The notes below the pieces were generated by a model that saw nothing but the letters and a program-made list of their open reading frames with translations, was not told where the DNA came from and did no database searches. From positions 62,001 to 126,000 of the forward strand of contig NZ_AUFO01000011.1 in the NCBI RefSeq assembly GCF_000426545.1: a stretch of DNA of 64,000 nucleotides, read 5' to 3'. Positions 35,540 to 44,437 of the stretch are shown piece after piece. The translations under genes and the position numbers were made by a program. Source of the DNA: Paenibacillus massiliensis subsp. panacisoli DSM 21345. GTDB taxonomy: Bacteria > Bacillota > Bacilli > Paenibacillales > Paenibacillaceae. How positions within the stretch are numbered: position 1 is the first letter of the stretch; each line of letters begins with the position of its first letter.

Positions 35540-36820
35540 ATGACATCAGAATTGTTACAGCAGCAGACATGGCAGCAAGTTTTGGAGGAGCTATACGGAG
35601 CAGCGAAGCTCAGCGAACAGACAGAACGCTATACCGCATTGTTGAAAGCGTATCAAGAGCATTTTGGTGCTTCGGCTCCTGTGTTGTTCAGCTCTCCTGG
35701 CAGAAGTGAGATCGGAGGGAACCATACGGACCATAATCATGGTAAAGTACTCGCAGCCAGTATTGATCTGGATACGATTGCAGCCGCTTCCAAGGTAGAT
35801 GCTCCAGTCATTACGATCATTTCTGAAGGATATGCAGATAAGTTCGTCATTGATATTAGCGATTTGTCCCCTCAGTCTGGCGAAGGCGGTACAGCAGCGC
35901 TGATTCGCGGCATTTCCGCAGGCTTTGCAGCACAAGGGCTGCAAGTGGGAGGTTTCCAGGCTTATGTGAGCACAAATGTAATCCCGGCCTCTGGCCTTAG
36001 CTCCTCTGCTTCCTTCGAAATGCTGATCGGAACGATTCTGAACACATTCTATAATGAAGGTTCACAGGATACGGTTGCACTAGCCAAGATCGGGCAGTAT
36101 GCAGAGAATCACTTCTGGAACAAGCCTTCCGGCCTCTTGGACCAAATGGCATGCGGCTATGGTGGATTCATCGCTATTGATTTTGCCAATCCGGCTACAC
36201 CTGTCATTAATCCTGTACCCTATAATTTCAGAGAGAGCGGCTACTCGCTTGTCATCGTCAACACGGGCGGCAACCATGCCGATCTGACAGAGGATTACGC
36301 TGCTGTGCCGAATGAAATGAAGGCGGTTGCTCGTCTGTTGGGTGCGGAGGTACTTCGCGATGTGACGGAGGAGCAGATCTACGCGAATCTGAAGCAGCTG
36401 CGAGAGCAAGCAGGGGACCGTGCGGTTATGCGTGCATTGCACTTCCTCGCAGAGAACGACCGGGTAGATGCCCAAGTGGAAGCTCTGACAAGCAATCAAT
36501 TCGATGACTTCCTGACCTTGATTACCGAGTCGGGGAACTCCTCGTGGAAATGGCTGCAGAATGTATATCAGGATTCCAACGTCAAGGAGCAGGGGATTTC
36601 TATTACCCTGGCAGTGACTGAGCTGTACCTGAAGCGTATCGGTCAGGGAGCTTGTCGTGTGCATGGTGGTGGATTTGCTGGTGTTATTCTGGCAATCCTG
36701 CCGGATGAATATGTAGCTGGCTATGAAGAGCTGATCAAGAAGACTGTCGATACATCAACCTTCGTCATTCATGTGCGCCCATATGGAGCTGTATGTCTAA
36801 ATGACTTGCTGAAGGGCTAG
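35540..36820 (+). CDS. galK: galactokinase
   Basis: 426-residue GHMP-family sugar kinase that makes galactose-1-phosphate, first step of the Leloir pathway. The Firmicute galactokinase signature SPGRSEIGGNHTDHNHGKVL is near residues 52-71, the ATP-binding GHMP motif is ASGLSSSASFEMLIG near residue 150, and the C-terminal motif is CRVHGGGFAGVILAILP. ATG 35540 follows GGAGG by nine bases. It closes the galactan locus, but no galT or galE gene is in the window. A possible -10 TATAGT lies just upstream (35512-35517). Confidence 0.95.
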   Translation: MTSELLQQQTWQQVLEELYGAAKLSEQTERYTALLKAYQEHFGASAPVLFSSPGRSEIGGNHTDHNHGKVLAASIDLDTIAAASKVDAPVITIISEGYADKFVIDISDLSPQSGEGGTAALIRGISAGFAAQGLQVGGFQAYVSTNVIPASGLSSSASFEMLIGTILNTFYNEGSQDTVALAKIGQYAENHFWNKPSGLLDQMACGYGGFIAIDFANPATPVINPVPYNFRESGYSLVIVNTGGNHADLTEDYAAVPNEMKAVARLLGAEVLRDVTEEQIYANLKQLREQAGDRAVMRALHFLAENDRVDAQVEALTSNQFDDFLTLITESGNSSWKWLQNVYQDSNVKEQGISITLAVTELYLKRIGQGACRVHGGGFAGVILAILPDEYVAGYEELIKKTVDTSTFVIHVRPYGAVCLNDLLKG

Positions 36821-36964
36821 ATTTTCTCTACAGCCTGTGAAGCTCACACCTCAATGATGAGGGCAACTCGTCATCCCGACATGATCCTGTCCTGTACCGC
36901 ATAGACTGAAGCAAGAGGGTTCAATTCTTGAATTCAGGTTCTTTGTGGACAGGGGGAGCATGGT

Positions 36965-37294
36965 ATGAAGGTGCTCATATTGATCAGGGCTGCAGATGAG
37001 AGAAGTGAGGCCTTACAGTTGGAGGGGTGTCAGTCTTATTTGCTGGAGAAGGGCTGGGAGAGCGGAGAGGTGGTTCGCGTGGGAGCGCAGGAGGAATATG
37101 AATTTGATTCTGAGCAGCTAGCGCCCCGGTTGGACCAGGCTACCATCGTGTTGGCTCCAGACCTGTCTTGTATTACGGACTCCATTTATGTATTTCATCG
37201 GTTTCTGCGGCAGCTGCATGCCCAGCGGCTCTCTCTTCATACTGTAAAGGATGGAGAGGTCGTAGATTTTTCGCCAATTCATGTCCTGGACTAG
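36965..37294 (+). CDS. small protein, possible catalytically dead serine-recombinase fold
   Basis: 109 residues, ATG 36965 after GGGGG. I do not recognise it with certainty. The opening MKVLILIRAADERSEALQLE, then CQSYLLEKGW, and the late segment VLAPDLSCITDSIYVFHRFL follow the pattern of the resolvase/invertase N-terminal domain (normally YIRVSTE..., then the DRLSR region with a helix). The catalytic Ser position is Ala and the active-site Arg region reads DLSC. There is no DNA-binding domain. It may be a domesticated, inactive recombinase domain or an unrelated alpha/beta protein. It stands alone between non-coding stretches. Confidence 0.7.
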   Translation: MKVLILIRAADERSEALQLEGCQSYLLEKGWESGEVVRVGAQEEYEFDSEQLAPRLDQATIVLAPDLSCITDSIYVFHRFLRQLHAQRLSLHTVKDGEVVDFSPIHVLD

Positions 37295-37387
37295 AGCGGG
37301 AACAGGATGAATTTTCTTCAAGACTGCAAGACTTGAAGAATTGAAGACTGAAAGGTCTACAGAGTCTATAAGGCCTATACAATCTAT

Positions 37388-37444
37388 AAGGTCTGCAAGC
37401 TACTACTCTCAGGCTTGGGAGGGTGCTTTGCAGGCCTTATTTTG
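37388..37444 (+). terminator. probable terminator after the 109-residue gene
   Basis: AAGGTCTGCAAG pairs with CTTTGCAGGCCTT across a 27-nt loop, followed by ATTTTGCTTTT. Just upstream (37300-37390) is a low-complexity stretch with repeated TCTATAAGG. Confidence 0.55.
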
Positions 37445-37586
37445 CTTTTAAAAGAGATTAATTGCGAATGATAAAGACAAACACAAACACAATCAGCATG
37501 CTTCGTCCGCTGGACTTGGGTTATAATTTTAATAGGAAAATATCAACAAGAGACGAGCATACCCTTGGGGCTAGAGGGAGGCGGAA

Positions 37587-38378
37587 ATGAACAGATTATA
37601 TGATAATACCTTTGGGCAGGAGCCGTTTTTGCGGGCAGTTCGGCTTCTTCGGGAGATGATTCCATATGAATCAAGCTATCCGTTTAATTTGGGGGTCGTC
37701 AGGCAGTTGTCGGAGCTACAATTTCATCCTGCGGTCACATATATAGTAGGCGAGAACGGTGCAGGCAAGTCCACACTGATGGAAGCGATAGCCGTAGCTT
37801 GGGGCTTCAACGCCGAAGGTGGAACGCGAAATAATATCTTCTCTACGCAGGCAACACATTCCTCGTTGTATAACTATTTACGACTGGTACGGAGCACACG
37901 TCAGGCACGAGATGGTTTCTTCTTCAGAGCGGAAAGCTATTATAATCTGGCTACTCATATAGACGAGCTGGATCTGGACGAGCTGGATGCAGCACCAGGG
38001 CCCAAGATCAAGGATGCATACGGAGGGAAATCTTTGCACGAGCAATCGCATGGTGAATCGTTCTTTGCTGCTTTTGTACATCGCTTTCGTGGGAATGGAT
38101 TGTACATTCTTGATGAGCCGGAGGCTGCCCTATCTCCGCTCCGTCAAATGGCCATGCTGACTCGCATTCATCAGTTGGTGCGACAAGGCTCCCAATTTAT
38201 CATTTCTACGCATTCTCCGATTATTATGGCCTATCCGCAGTCATGGATTTACAAGGTAGATGAGGAGGGGCTGAATCGGTGCAGCCTGGAGGAGACAGAC
38301 CATTATATTGTCACCAAGGAATTCATGAACAATCGGGAGCGTATGCTTGGTGAGCTACTGGATGATGAGGATGAGTGA
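37587..38378 (+). CDS. COG3910-type AAA/ABC-like ATPase
   Basis: 263-residue predicted cytoplasmic ATPase. Walker A is VGENGAGKSTLMEA near residue 58; the signature-like LHEQSHGESFFAAF is near 153; Walker B is GLYILDEPEAALSP near 172; and the H-loop is FIISTHSPIIMAYP near 208. The order and spacing match the widespread single-domain ATPase COG3910, related to SMC/RecF/ABC ATPases. No membrane partner is adjacent. ATG 37587 follows GGAGGCGG. Its role is unknown. Confidence 0.88.
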   Translation: MNRLYDNTFGQEPFLRAVRLLREMIPYESSYPFNLGVVRQLSELQFHPAVTYIVGENGAGKSTLMEAIAVAWGFNAEGGTRNNIFSTQATHSSLYNYLRLVRSTRQARDGFFFRAESYYNLATHIDELDLDELDAAPGPKIKDAYGGKSLHEQSHGESFFAAFVHRFRGNGLYILDEPEAALSPLRQMAMLTRIHQLVRQGSQFIISTHSPIIMAYPQSWIYKVDEEGLNRCSLEETDHYIVTKEFMNNRERMLGELLDDEDE

Positions 38379-38402
38379 ACAGATCACATGTGAGTATAAA
38401 GT

Positions 38403-38430
38403 CGCTGCTGGCTGATCGCTGCTGGCTGAT
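38403..38430. repeat. tandem duplication of 14 bp
   Basis: CGCTGCTGGCTGAT occurs twice head to tail directly downstream of the ATPase gene. A TATAAT follows at 38454-38459 and could start the amidase transcript, giving a leader of about 160 nt. Confidence 0.6.
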
Positions 38431-38623
38431 GTGATGCATTAACTCGGCTTATATATAATGCTAATTTCCTGCTGTCTCCTTAGTGCTTCCTCCAAAAATA
38501 TGCTGGAATGGTTTACGTAAGATAATACCTCTCTTAAGATGGTATCACGTTGAACCATGGCTACTTGGGTGGCAGCATGGACAGTTGGACTGCAATCAAG
38601 GTCCTCTGGAAGGAGGTCTGAAC

Positions 38624-39802
38624 ATGAAGCAATCACACAGTGCAGTGTTCCGATCCGTCGCCGTGGAGCCTCTCGCTGAGGGTATACTGAGCGGTATGAG
38701 CTTCATGGTGAAGGATGTATTTGCCGTCAAGGGCCATACCAATAGTGCGGGCAATCCAAGCTGGCTCTCCTCGCATACTCCGGCTGAGCAGCATGCCGAG
38801 GCAGTGCAGCTTCTTCTGCAGCAAGGGGCGAGGCTGTCGGCGATGACGCATACGGACGAATTGATGTACAGCCTGAACGGTGAAAATGTTCATTATGGAA
38901 CACCATTAAATCCCGAGGCCCCGGATCGCATACCCGGAGGCTCTTCCAGCGGCTCCGCCTCTGCTGTAGCCTCCGGGCTGGCTGATTTTACGCTAGGAAC
39001 AGATACGGGCGGTTCAGTTCGAGTGCCTTCAGCTTATTGTGGCGTGTACGGGATGCGGCCAACATATGGCAGTGTGTCATTAGACGGCGTCATCCCCTTG
39101 GCAGGTAGCTTTGATACGGTGGGCTGGATCGCTCGTGATCCTGAGCTGATGCTGAAGCTTGGCCGGGCATTGTTGCCTTCTAACCGCTTCGGAGAAATCG
39201 GATTCACGCGCATGCTATTCCCCGAAGAAGCGTGGGAGCTGGCTGATGAGAGCAGTCGTGGTATTCTGGAGAATGAGCTAAGCAAGCTGGGGAGCTTACA
39301 AGTGGAACGTGAAATGGCACGTATTGCTCCAGAGGGGCTAGCTGAGTGGATGAGCGTATTTCGTATCATACAGGGCTACGAGATATGGCAGACCCATGGC
39401 GAATGGATCGAGCGCACGAAGCCTGTCTTTGGGCCCGACATCACAGAGCGCTTCGCTTGGGCTCGCACCATTGAGCAGGTGGACTATAGAGAGCAACAGC
39501 ACCGGAGACAGCAGATGATGAAGCAATTGACTCGTGTGCTCTCAAACGGGGAGTTGCTCGTTATTCCGACTACGCCGGGGGCTGCTCCCAAGCTGGGGCT
39601 TGCCGGGGCACACATCGAGAGACGCAGAAGCCAGACGATGCAGCTGACCTGCATTGCTGGATTATGCGGACTACCTCAGCTAACGATTCCCCTTGGCACG
39701 GATCAGGGCTGTCCACTGGCAATCTCCGTAATTGCGGGTCAGAATCAGGACCTACGCCTTCTGGAATGGGCTGTGAGCATCCTTCCTGTATTGAAGTCAT
39801 AG
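38624..39802 (+). CDS. amidase-signature family hydrolase
   Basis: 392 residues, ATG 38624 six bases after AAGGAGGT (an upstream open extension has no ribosome site). The amidase-signature catalytic triad is present: Lys in MSFMVKDVFAVKG, cis-Ser in GGSSSGSASAVASG and nucleophile Ser in TDTGGSVRVPSAYCG. Similar enzymes hydrolyse amides such as indoleacetamide, or serve as GatA. This one is shorter than GatA (about 480) and has no gatB/gatC neighbours, so a stand-alone amidase is more likely. Substrate unknown. Confidence 0.9.
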   Translation: MKQSHSAVFRSVAVEPLAEGILSGMSFMVKDVFAVKGHTNSAGNPSWLSSHTPAEQHAEAVQLLLQQGARLSAMTHTDELMYSLNGENVHYGTPLNPEAPDRIPGGSSSGSASAVASGLADFTLGTDTGGSVRVPSAYCGVYGMRPTYGSVSLDGVIPLAGSFDTVGWIARDPELMLKLGRALLPSNRFGEIGFTRMLFPEEAWELADESSRGILENELSKLGSLQVEREMARIAPEGLAEWMSVFRIIQGYEIWQTHGEWIERTKPVFGPDITERFAWARTIEQVDYREQQHRRQQMMKQLTRVLSNGELLVIPTTPGAAPKLGLAGAHIERRRSQTMQLTCIAGLCGLPQLTIPLGTDQGCPLAISVIAGQNQDLRLLEWAVSILPVLKS

Positions 39803-39860
39803 TTGCAAGAGACAGATTTGGTTGGGTACTAGGCTCGCAATCAAAATCATATTAGCCAAG

Positions 39861-39899
39861 CAGAGCAGCGTTCTCCTAGTGGAGAATTGCTGCTCTTTT
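39861..39899 (+). terminator. terminator of the amidase gene
   Basis: GAGCAGCGTTCTCC / GGAGAATTGCTGCTC stem with a 4-nt loop and TTTT. Confidence 0.85.
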
Positions 39900-39943
39900 G
39901 CATATACGAGGTGTAGTTTATTTCGTTAAAGGAGGTAAAGAGT

Positions 39944-39987
39944 TTGCATTCTGAATCGTTATATCGTAATATATGAATATAACGATT
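39944..39987 (+). promoter_or_regulatory. ArsR-type operator over a sigma-A promoter
   Basis: TTGCAT (39944-39949) and TAATAT (39967-39972) are exactly 17 bp apart. The -10 lies inside a perfect 11-bp inverted repeat AATCGTTATAT (39954-39964) / ATATAACGATT (39977-39987), separated by 12 bp. This is the expected layout of an autoregulated ArsR-family repressor, whose gene starts 21 bp downstream. Confidence 0.8.
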
Positions 39988-40008
39988 TTGTGAAGGGGAT
40001 TAGCACTG

Positions 40009-40311
40009 ATGCAAAAGGATGTCATCACAACGTATGAAGAAGCTGCAGAACTGCTGAAGGCGCTGGCCCATCCTGTAAGGCTATGTATTGTCAACGGGTT
40101 GCTGACCAAGAAGGAGTGTAATGTGGCCTTCATGCAGGAATGTCTGGATCTTCCACAATCAACAGTATCCCAGCATTTACAGAAGCTGCGTAGCGCAGGG
40201 ATCGTCGAGGCGAAGCGCAATGGCTTGGAAGTATACTATACGATTGCGAACGACCGAATCAGACAACTGGTAAGGGTGCTCGTTGCAGAGGAGGAAATAT
40301 TTCATGGGTAA
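40009..40311 (+). CDS. ArsR/SmtB-family regulator, possible persulfide sensor
   Basis: 100-residue winged-helix repressor. Core segments LLKALAHPVRLCIVNGLL and LPQSTVSQHLQKLRSAGIVE are family-typical. It has cysteines at positions 26, 37 and 45 but no metal-binding ELCV motif and no His-rich tail. Coupled by an 8-bp overlap to a persulfide-reductase fusion, it may be a thiol or persulfide sensor of the SqrR/BigR type, though the usual C-terminal Cys is absent. ATG 40009 follows GAAGGGG. A perfect palindrome over its promoter indicates autoregulation. Confidence 0.92.
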   Translation: MQKDVITTYEEAAELLKALAHPVRLCIVNGLLTKKECNVAFMQECLDLPQSTVSQHLQKLRSAGIVEAKRNGLEVYYTIANDRIRQLVRVLVAEEEIFHG

Positions 40312-42820
40312 GAAAATTGTCATTGTCGGCGGGGTAGCAGGGGGGGCATCTGCTGCGGCCAGATTGAGGAGACTGGATGAGAGTGCCCACATTGTTCTGG
40401 TTGAGAGGGGCTCGTATATATCCTATGCGAACTGTGGTCTACCCTATTATATAGGTGGGGTGATCACAGACCGTTCCAGGCTAATGGTGCAGACCCCGGA
40501 AGCCATGCGACAACGGTTCAATCTGGATATTCGGACGGATAGCGAAGTCATTGGTATAGATCCGGACAGGAAGATTGTCCATATTCACAGCAAAGAACGT
40601 GGAAGCTACGAGGAGAGCTATGATCAGGTTATTCTGTCTCCAGGTGCACGACCACTGAGGCCACAGCTTCCGGGCATAGACAGTCCACGTATTTATACGC
40701 TGCGCAGCATCCCAGATACAGATCGAATCAGACAAATGATTACCGAGGATGGTATTTCATCAGCCATTGTCATCGGGGGCGGCTTCATCGGCGTGGAGAT
40801 GGCTGAGAATCTGCGAGAGGCTGGTCTTGCTGTCACGCTGGTCGAAGGAGGTCCTCAGCTCCTGTCACCATTGGATTCAGAAATGGCTGGGATTGTTGCG
40901 AAGGAGATGGAGCAGCGTGGTGTCGAACTGCTGATGTCCCGCAAGGTTCAATCGTTCCGGGATGTAGCAGATGGTATTGAGGTGCACATGGCGGATGGCT
41001 CCTTTATTCAAGGTAATATGGTGCTGCTTGCTATTGGTGTTACCCCGGACACGGATTTTCTGCGGGAGAGCGGGATCGAACGGGGCCCTCGCGGCCATAT
41101 CCTTGTAAATGAGAGATTGGAGACAAGTCTTGGAGATGTGTATGCAGTAGGAGATGCTGTGGCTGTCAGAGACTATGTCAATGGGGCGATCACAGCGGTG
41201 CCTCTTGCCGGTCCTGCCAACAAGCAGGGGCGAATTGCTGCAGACAATATCTGTGGTCTGAACAGAACATATGAAGGCTCACAGGGTACGTCCATTTTGA
41301 AGGTGTTTGATATGACAGCAGCGTCAACGGGGAACAATGAGAAAACGTTGATCAGAGAAGGTATACCTTATCACGTGATCTATGTTCATCCTTCCTCACA
41401 TGCGACTTATTATCCAGGAGCAATGCCAATGACCATCAAGCTCCTGTTCAACGATGAGGGGATCATTCTTGGTGCGCAAGCAGTGGGCCATGAGGGCGTG
41501 GATAAGCGTATAGATACCCTCGCGACGGTCATCCGTATGCGGGGCACGGTGACGGATCTGACGGAGCTGGAGCTGGCTTACGCTCCTCCCTATTCCTCGG
41601 CCAAGGACCCTGTGAACATGGCGGGCTACACTGCAGACAATGTATTAATGGGACTGGTGGACGTATTCGTCCCACAGGAGCTGCAAGGACGTGATCCCGA
41701 GCATACGATTCTGGTTGATTTACGAACAGAGCTGGAGCATAACAATGGTCACATCCCGGGCTCGTTGCTTATTCCAGTAGATGAGCTGCGAGATCGACTG
41801 CAGGAGCTGGATATAGAGAAGGAGATTTGGGTCTATTGTCAGGTAGGTCTTCGTGGATATACGGCCTCAAGAATTCTAAGTCAGCTTGGTTATAAGGTTA
41901 GAAATCTGACAGGAGGATACAAGAGCTATCAAATGTTCAAGTATCAGCCGGGACAAGGTGATGCCAGTAGCACAAATCAGACAGTCAAAAGGGAGATAGC
42001 AGCAACGAGCTCGGCCCCGGTATCAGCTGCACATGAGTCATTCACCCACAGCATGTCAGGTGAGACTAGTACGAATGTTGCCCATGCAGACGTTGTGCTT
42101 GATGCCTGTGGACTATCCTGTCCTGGTCCGTTAATCCAGGTGCGCCAGCAGATGGATCAGCTAAGCGAGGGTCAGGTACTCCATGTTATTGCGTCAGATC
42201 CTGGCTTCTACGAGGATATTCGCTCTTGGGCGAATATGGTTCAAGCTGAGCTGCTTCAGCTTAACAGACTGCCAGGTGGGCGAATTGAGGCCTATATTCA
42301 GAAGGGGAAGGGCCTGGAGCCGAACGCTGAATTGAATCGAGGGGCATCTGCGTCAGGCACCAGTATGGTTGTATTCAGTGGCGACCTGGATAAAGCTATT
42401 GCATCCTTCATCATTGCTAATGGAGCAGCAGCTAGCGGCAAGAAGGTCACGATGTTCTTCACGTTCTGGGGATTGAATGTCATTCGCAAGTCCACCAAGA
42501 CACCTGTCGTCAAAAATGGGATCAGTCGTATGTTCGGCCTCATGATGCCGCGTGGTAGCCGTAAGCTCCCGCTGTCACGTATGAACATGCTTGGTGCGGG
42601 CCCAAAAATGATCCGTGGTGTCATGAACAGCCAGGGAATTCTCTCTTTGGAGCAGCTGATCGAGACGGCGATCCAGCAGGGAGTGGAGCTTGTCGCCTGT
42701 CAAATGTCGATGGATGTCATGGGCATCAAGCCAGAGGAGCTGATTGACGGTGTACGACTTGGCGGAGTGGGCTACTACCTGGGGCAAGCGGATCAATCGG
42801 GAATTAATCTCTTTATCTAA
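40304..42820 (+). CDS. CoA-disulfide/persulfide reductase fused to rhodanese, TusA and DsrE domains
   Basis: 838-residue multidomain sulfur enzyme. Residues 1-450 are an FAD and NAD(P)H disulfide reductase of the CoA-disulfide reductase class (VGGVAGGASAAARLRRL; single active Cys44 in SYANCGLPYY; second nucleotide site IGGGFIGVEMAENL). A rhodanese domain follows (active Cys512 in YCQVGLRG). Then a TusA-like domain (DACGLSCPGPL with Cys602 and Cys606) and a DsrE-like C terminus (Cys799 in VACQMSMDVMG). ATG 40304 has AGAGGAGG upstream and overlaps the arsR stop. Together the modules would accept persulfide sulfur, relay it and reduce CoA or protein persulfides. Such fusions are known in Firmicutes; the exact substrate is inferred. 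Confidence 0.92.
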   Translation: MGKKIVIVGGVAGGASAAARLRRLDESAHIVLVERGSYISYANCGLPYYIGGVITDRSRLMVQTPEAMRQRFNLDIRTDSEVIGIDPDRKIVHIHSKERGSYEESYDQVILSPGARPLRPQLPGIDSPRIYTLRSIPDTDRIRQMITEDGISSAIVIGGGFIGVEMAENLREAGLAVTLVEGGPQLLSPLDSEMAGIVAKEMEQRGVELLMSRKVQSFRDVADGIEVHMADGSFIQGNMVLLAIGVTPDTDFLRESGIERGPRGHILVNERLETSLGDVYAVGDAVAVRDYVNGAITAVPLAGPANKQGRIAADNICGLNRTYEGSQGTSILKVFDMTAASTGNNEKTLIREGIPYHVIYVHPSSHATYYPGAMPMTIKLLFNDEGIILGAQAVGHEGVDKRIDTLATVIRMRGTVTDLTELELAYAPPYSSAKDPVNMAGYTADNVLMGLVDVFVPQELQGRDPEHTILVDLRTELEHNNGHIPGSLLIPVDELRDRLQELDIEKEIWVYCQVGLRGYTASRILSQLGYKVRNLTGGYKSYQMFKYQPGQGDASSTNQTVKREIAATSSAPVSAAHESFTHSMSGETSTNVAHADVVLDACGLSCPGPLIQVRQQMDQLSEGQVLHVIASDPGFYEDIRSWANMVQAELLQLNRLPGGRIEAYIQKGKGLEPNAELNRGASASGTSMVVFSGDLDKAIASFIIANGAAASGKKVTMFFTFWGLNVIRKSTKTPVVKNGISRMFGLMMPRGSRKLPLSRMNMLGAGPKMIRGVMNSQGILSLEQLIETAIQQGVELVACQMSMDVMGIKPEELIDGVRLGGVGYYLGQADQSGINLFI

Positions 42821-42927
42821 ATTGACATCCAATGGGGCTATCCCAAATTGGCTGTGCAGGACTAGTGGACATTTCTACACACAGGAACTTTATCCAGTCA
42901 GGGAGTAACTTGATTTACAATAGACAG

Positions 42928-42962
42928 GCCGTCATCCAGGATCATGGGTGACGGCTTATTTC
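42928..42962 (+). terminator. terminator after the persulfide enzyme gene
   Basis: GCCGTCATCC / GGGTGACGGC stem with an 8-nt loop, followed by TTATTTCTATT. It lies within the 350-bp gap before the phosphonate-type operon; the rest of that gap carries the Pho-box-like promoter. Confidence 0.75.
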
Positions 42963-43055
42963 TATTACTATAGTACTTTTATTACTGTGTTTTTCTATAA
43001 TTGATTTTTTCGAGATGCCTTGTTCCTATCAGGTCCTACTTACGATATGCTAATT

Positions 43056-43128
43056 TTTTCATTTCCTTTACATAGAATTGAATTCGCTCTGATATTTCAG
43101 CAGTATGATAGTTCATGTTTGGTATAGT
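43056..43128 (+). promoter_or_regulatory. Pho-box-like repeats and extended -10 promoter of the phosphonate-type operon
   Basis: TTTTCA (43056), TTTACA (43067) and TTGAAT (43078) recur every 11 bp, followed by TTTGGTATAGT with -10 TATAGT at 43123-43128. The repeats lie 67, 56 and 45 bp before the -10, one base different from the lipoprotein promoter at 14923-14996, and the TTTGGTATA sequence is shared. The outer repeats are imperfect. Confidence 0.6.
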
Positions 43129-43170
43129 TCCAGAGTGTTAACAAATCTACCAAAAAAGGGGTCAGTGTAC

Positions 43171-44271
43171 GTGAAAGTCAAAAACAGATTGATGTTTGTT
43201 GCCCTGTGGATCTTAGTTATAGGGCTGATGGCAGGCTGCGCATCCGGAGGTGCAGGCACCACTACAGAAAGTAACGGAGCCGGAACGCAGCCAGCAGGGG
43301 AAACCACTGGGGATACCTCTTCCGCAAACAAGGAAATTCCGGAGCTGAAGGTGAGCTTTGTACCATCCAAAGATCCGGAGCAGATCGTAACGGCAACCGA
43401 GCCGCTTAAGGAGCTTCTCAAGAAGCAACTGGAGACGGAAGGCTATACAGTGGGTAACGTAGACATCAATGTTGGAACCACATACGAAGCTGTTGGTGAA
43501 GCACTGTCAGCGGGGACTACAGATATCGGCTTTATTCCGGGAGGTACTTATGCTCTGTATGATGATGGAGCAGACGTCATTCTGACGGCAACCCGTGCAG
43601 GACTGTCCAATGACTCCGATGCGGCGAAGGATTGGAATGACAACAAGCCGACAGACCCTACAAGCGATCAAGTTACTTATTACCGCAGCCTTTTCATCGC
43701 GGGTCCTACGGACAAGGGTAAAGAGCTGGCTGAGAAAGTAAATAAAGGTGAGCAATTGACTTGGGAGGATCTGAACAGTGCGAACTGGGCCGTTATGTCT
43801 TCCTCATCCTCGGCTGGATATATCTATCCTACCCTGTGGTTGCAGGACAATTTCCAGAAGAGCCTGACAGATCTGGCTCATGTTACACAATCGGACTCCT
43901 ACGGTAGTTCCTTTGCGCGACTGGCTTCCGGACAAGCTGATATTATCGTAGCTTATGCGGATGCAAGAAGAGACTACGTGGATCAATGGACAAAAGACTT
44001 CGGTCGTAGCGGCACAATCTGGGATGAGACTAATGTTATTGGTGTAACACAGCCAATCTACAACGATACCATCAGTGTAAGCAAGACAAGCCCAATCATG
44101 GATGATGCCTTCAAGGCTGCACTGCAAAAAGCGTTCATCGCTATTGCACAGACACCAGAAGGCAAAGAAGTCATCGCAGTCTACACGCATGAAGGTTATA
44201 AGGAAGCTACAGCAGCTGATTACGATGGCGAGAGAAAAGCCCAAGAGCTGCTCAGAAATATGAAGAAGTAA
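43171..44271 (+). CDS. phosphonate/phosphite-type ABC binding lipoprotein, PhnD family
   Basis: 366-residue lipoprotein. GTG 43171 follows AAGGGG by nine bases; the signal ends LMAGC with Cys23. VSFVPSKDPEQIVTATEPLK, then DIGFIPGGTYALYDDGADVI and WAVMSSSSSAGYIYPTLWLQ are PhnD/PtxB-family signatures; the Ser-rich loop usually contacts the phosphonate oxygens. The operon continues with the ATPase and two permeases. Ligand could be a phosphonate, phosphite or hypophosphite. No C-P lyase genes are in the window, so uptake of phosphite or an alkylphosphonate handled elsewhere is possible. Confidence 0.92.
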   Translation: MKVKNRLMFVALWILVIGLMAGCASGGAGTTTESNGAGTQPAGETTGDTSSANKEIPELKVSFVPSKDPEQIVTATEPLKELLKKQLETEGYTVGNVDINVGTTYEAVGEALSAGTTDIGFIPGGTYALYDDGADVILTATRAGLSNDSDAAKDWNDNKPTDPTSDQVTYYRSLFIAGPTDKGKELAEKVNKGEQLTWEDLNSANWAVMSSSSSAGYIYPTLWLQDNFQKSLTDLAHVTQSDSYGSSFARLASGQADIIVAYADARRDYVDQWTKDFGRSGTIWDETNVIGVTQPIYNDTISVSKTSPIMDDAFKAALQKAFIAIAQTPEGKEVIAVYTHEGYKEATAADYDGERKAQELLRNMKK

Positions 44272-44320
44272 GACAGCAACGGGCACTTACGATAAATATC
44301 AGAGATGGCCCATCATGGAG

Positions 44321-44363
44321 ACCAATGAGAACATCGGCTTTTTGGATGTTCTCATTGGTTTTA
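44321..44363 (+). terminator. perfect hairpin and T-run between binding-protein and ATPase genes
   Basis: Perfect 15-bp arms ACCAATGAGAACATC (44321-44335) and GATGTTCTCATTGGT (44345-44359), 9-nt loop, TTTT. As the downstream genes have no clear own promoter, it probably acts as a partial terminator that lowers ATPase and permease levels. Confidence 0.85.
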
Positions 44364-44437
44364 TGAATCTTCCCGCCATGTTATTAAGCTTCTCACGGGG
44401 TTATGAATCTCTCACTAATAACGATTGGAGTAGTTCC

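Noticed and set aside
38461..38623. T-box-like GGGTGGCAGC segment ahead of the amidase gene
   Set aside because: Only about 11 of 15 core positions match, no stem I features or downstream terminator could be seen, and the gene is not a tRNA or amino-acid gene.
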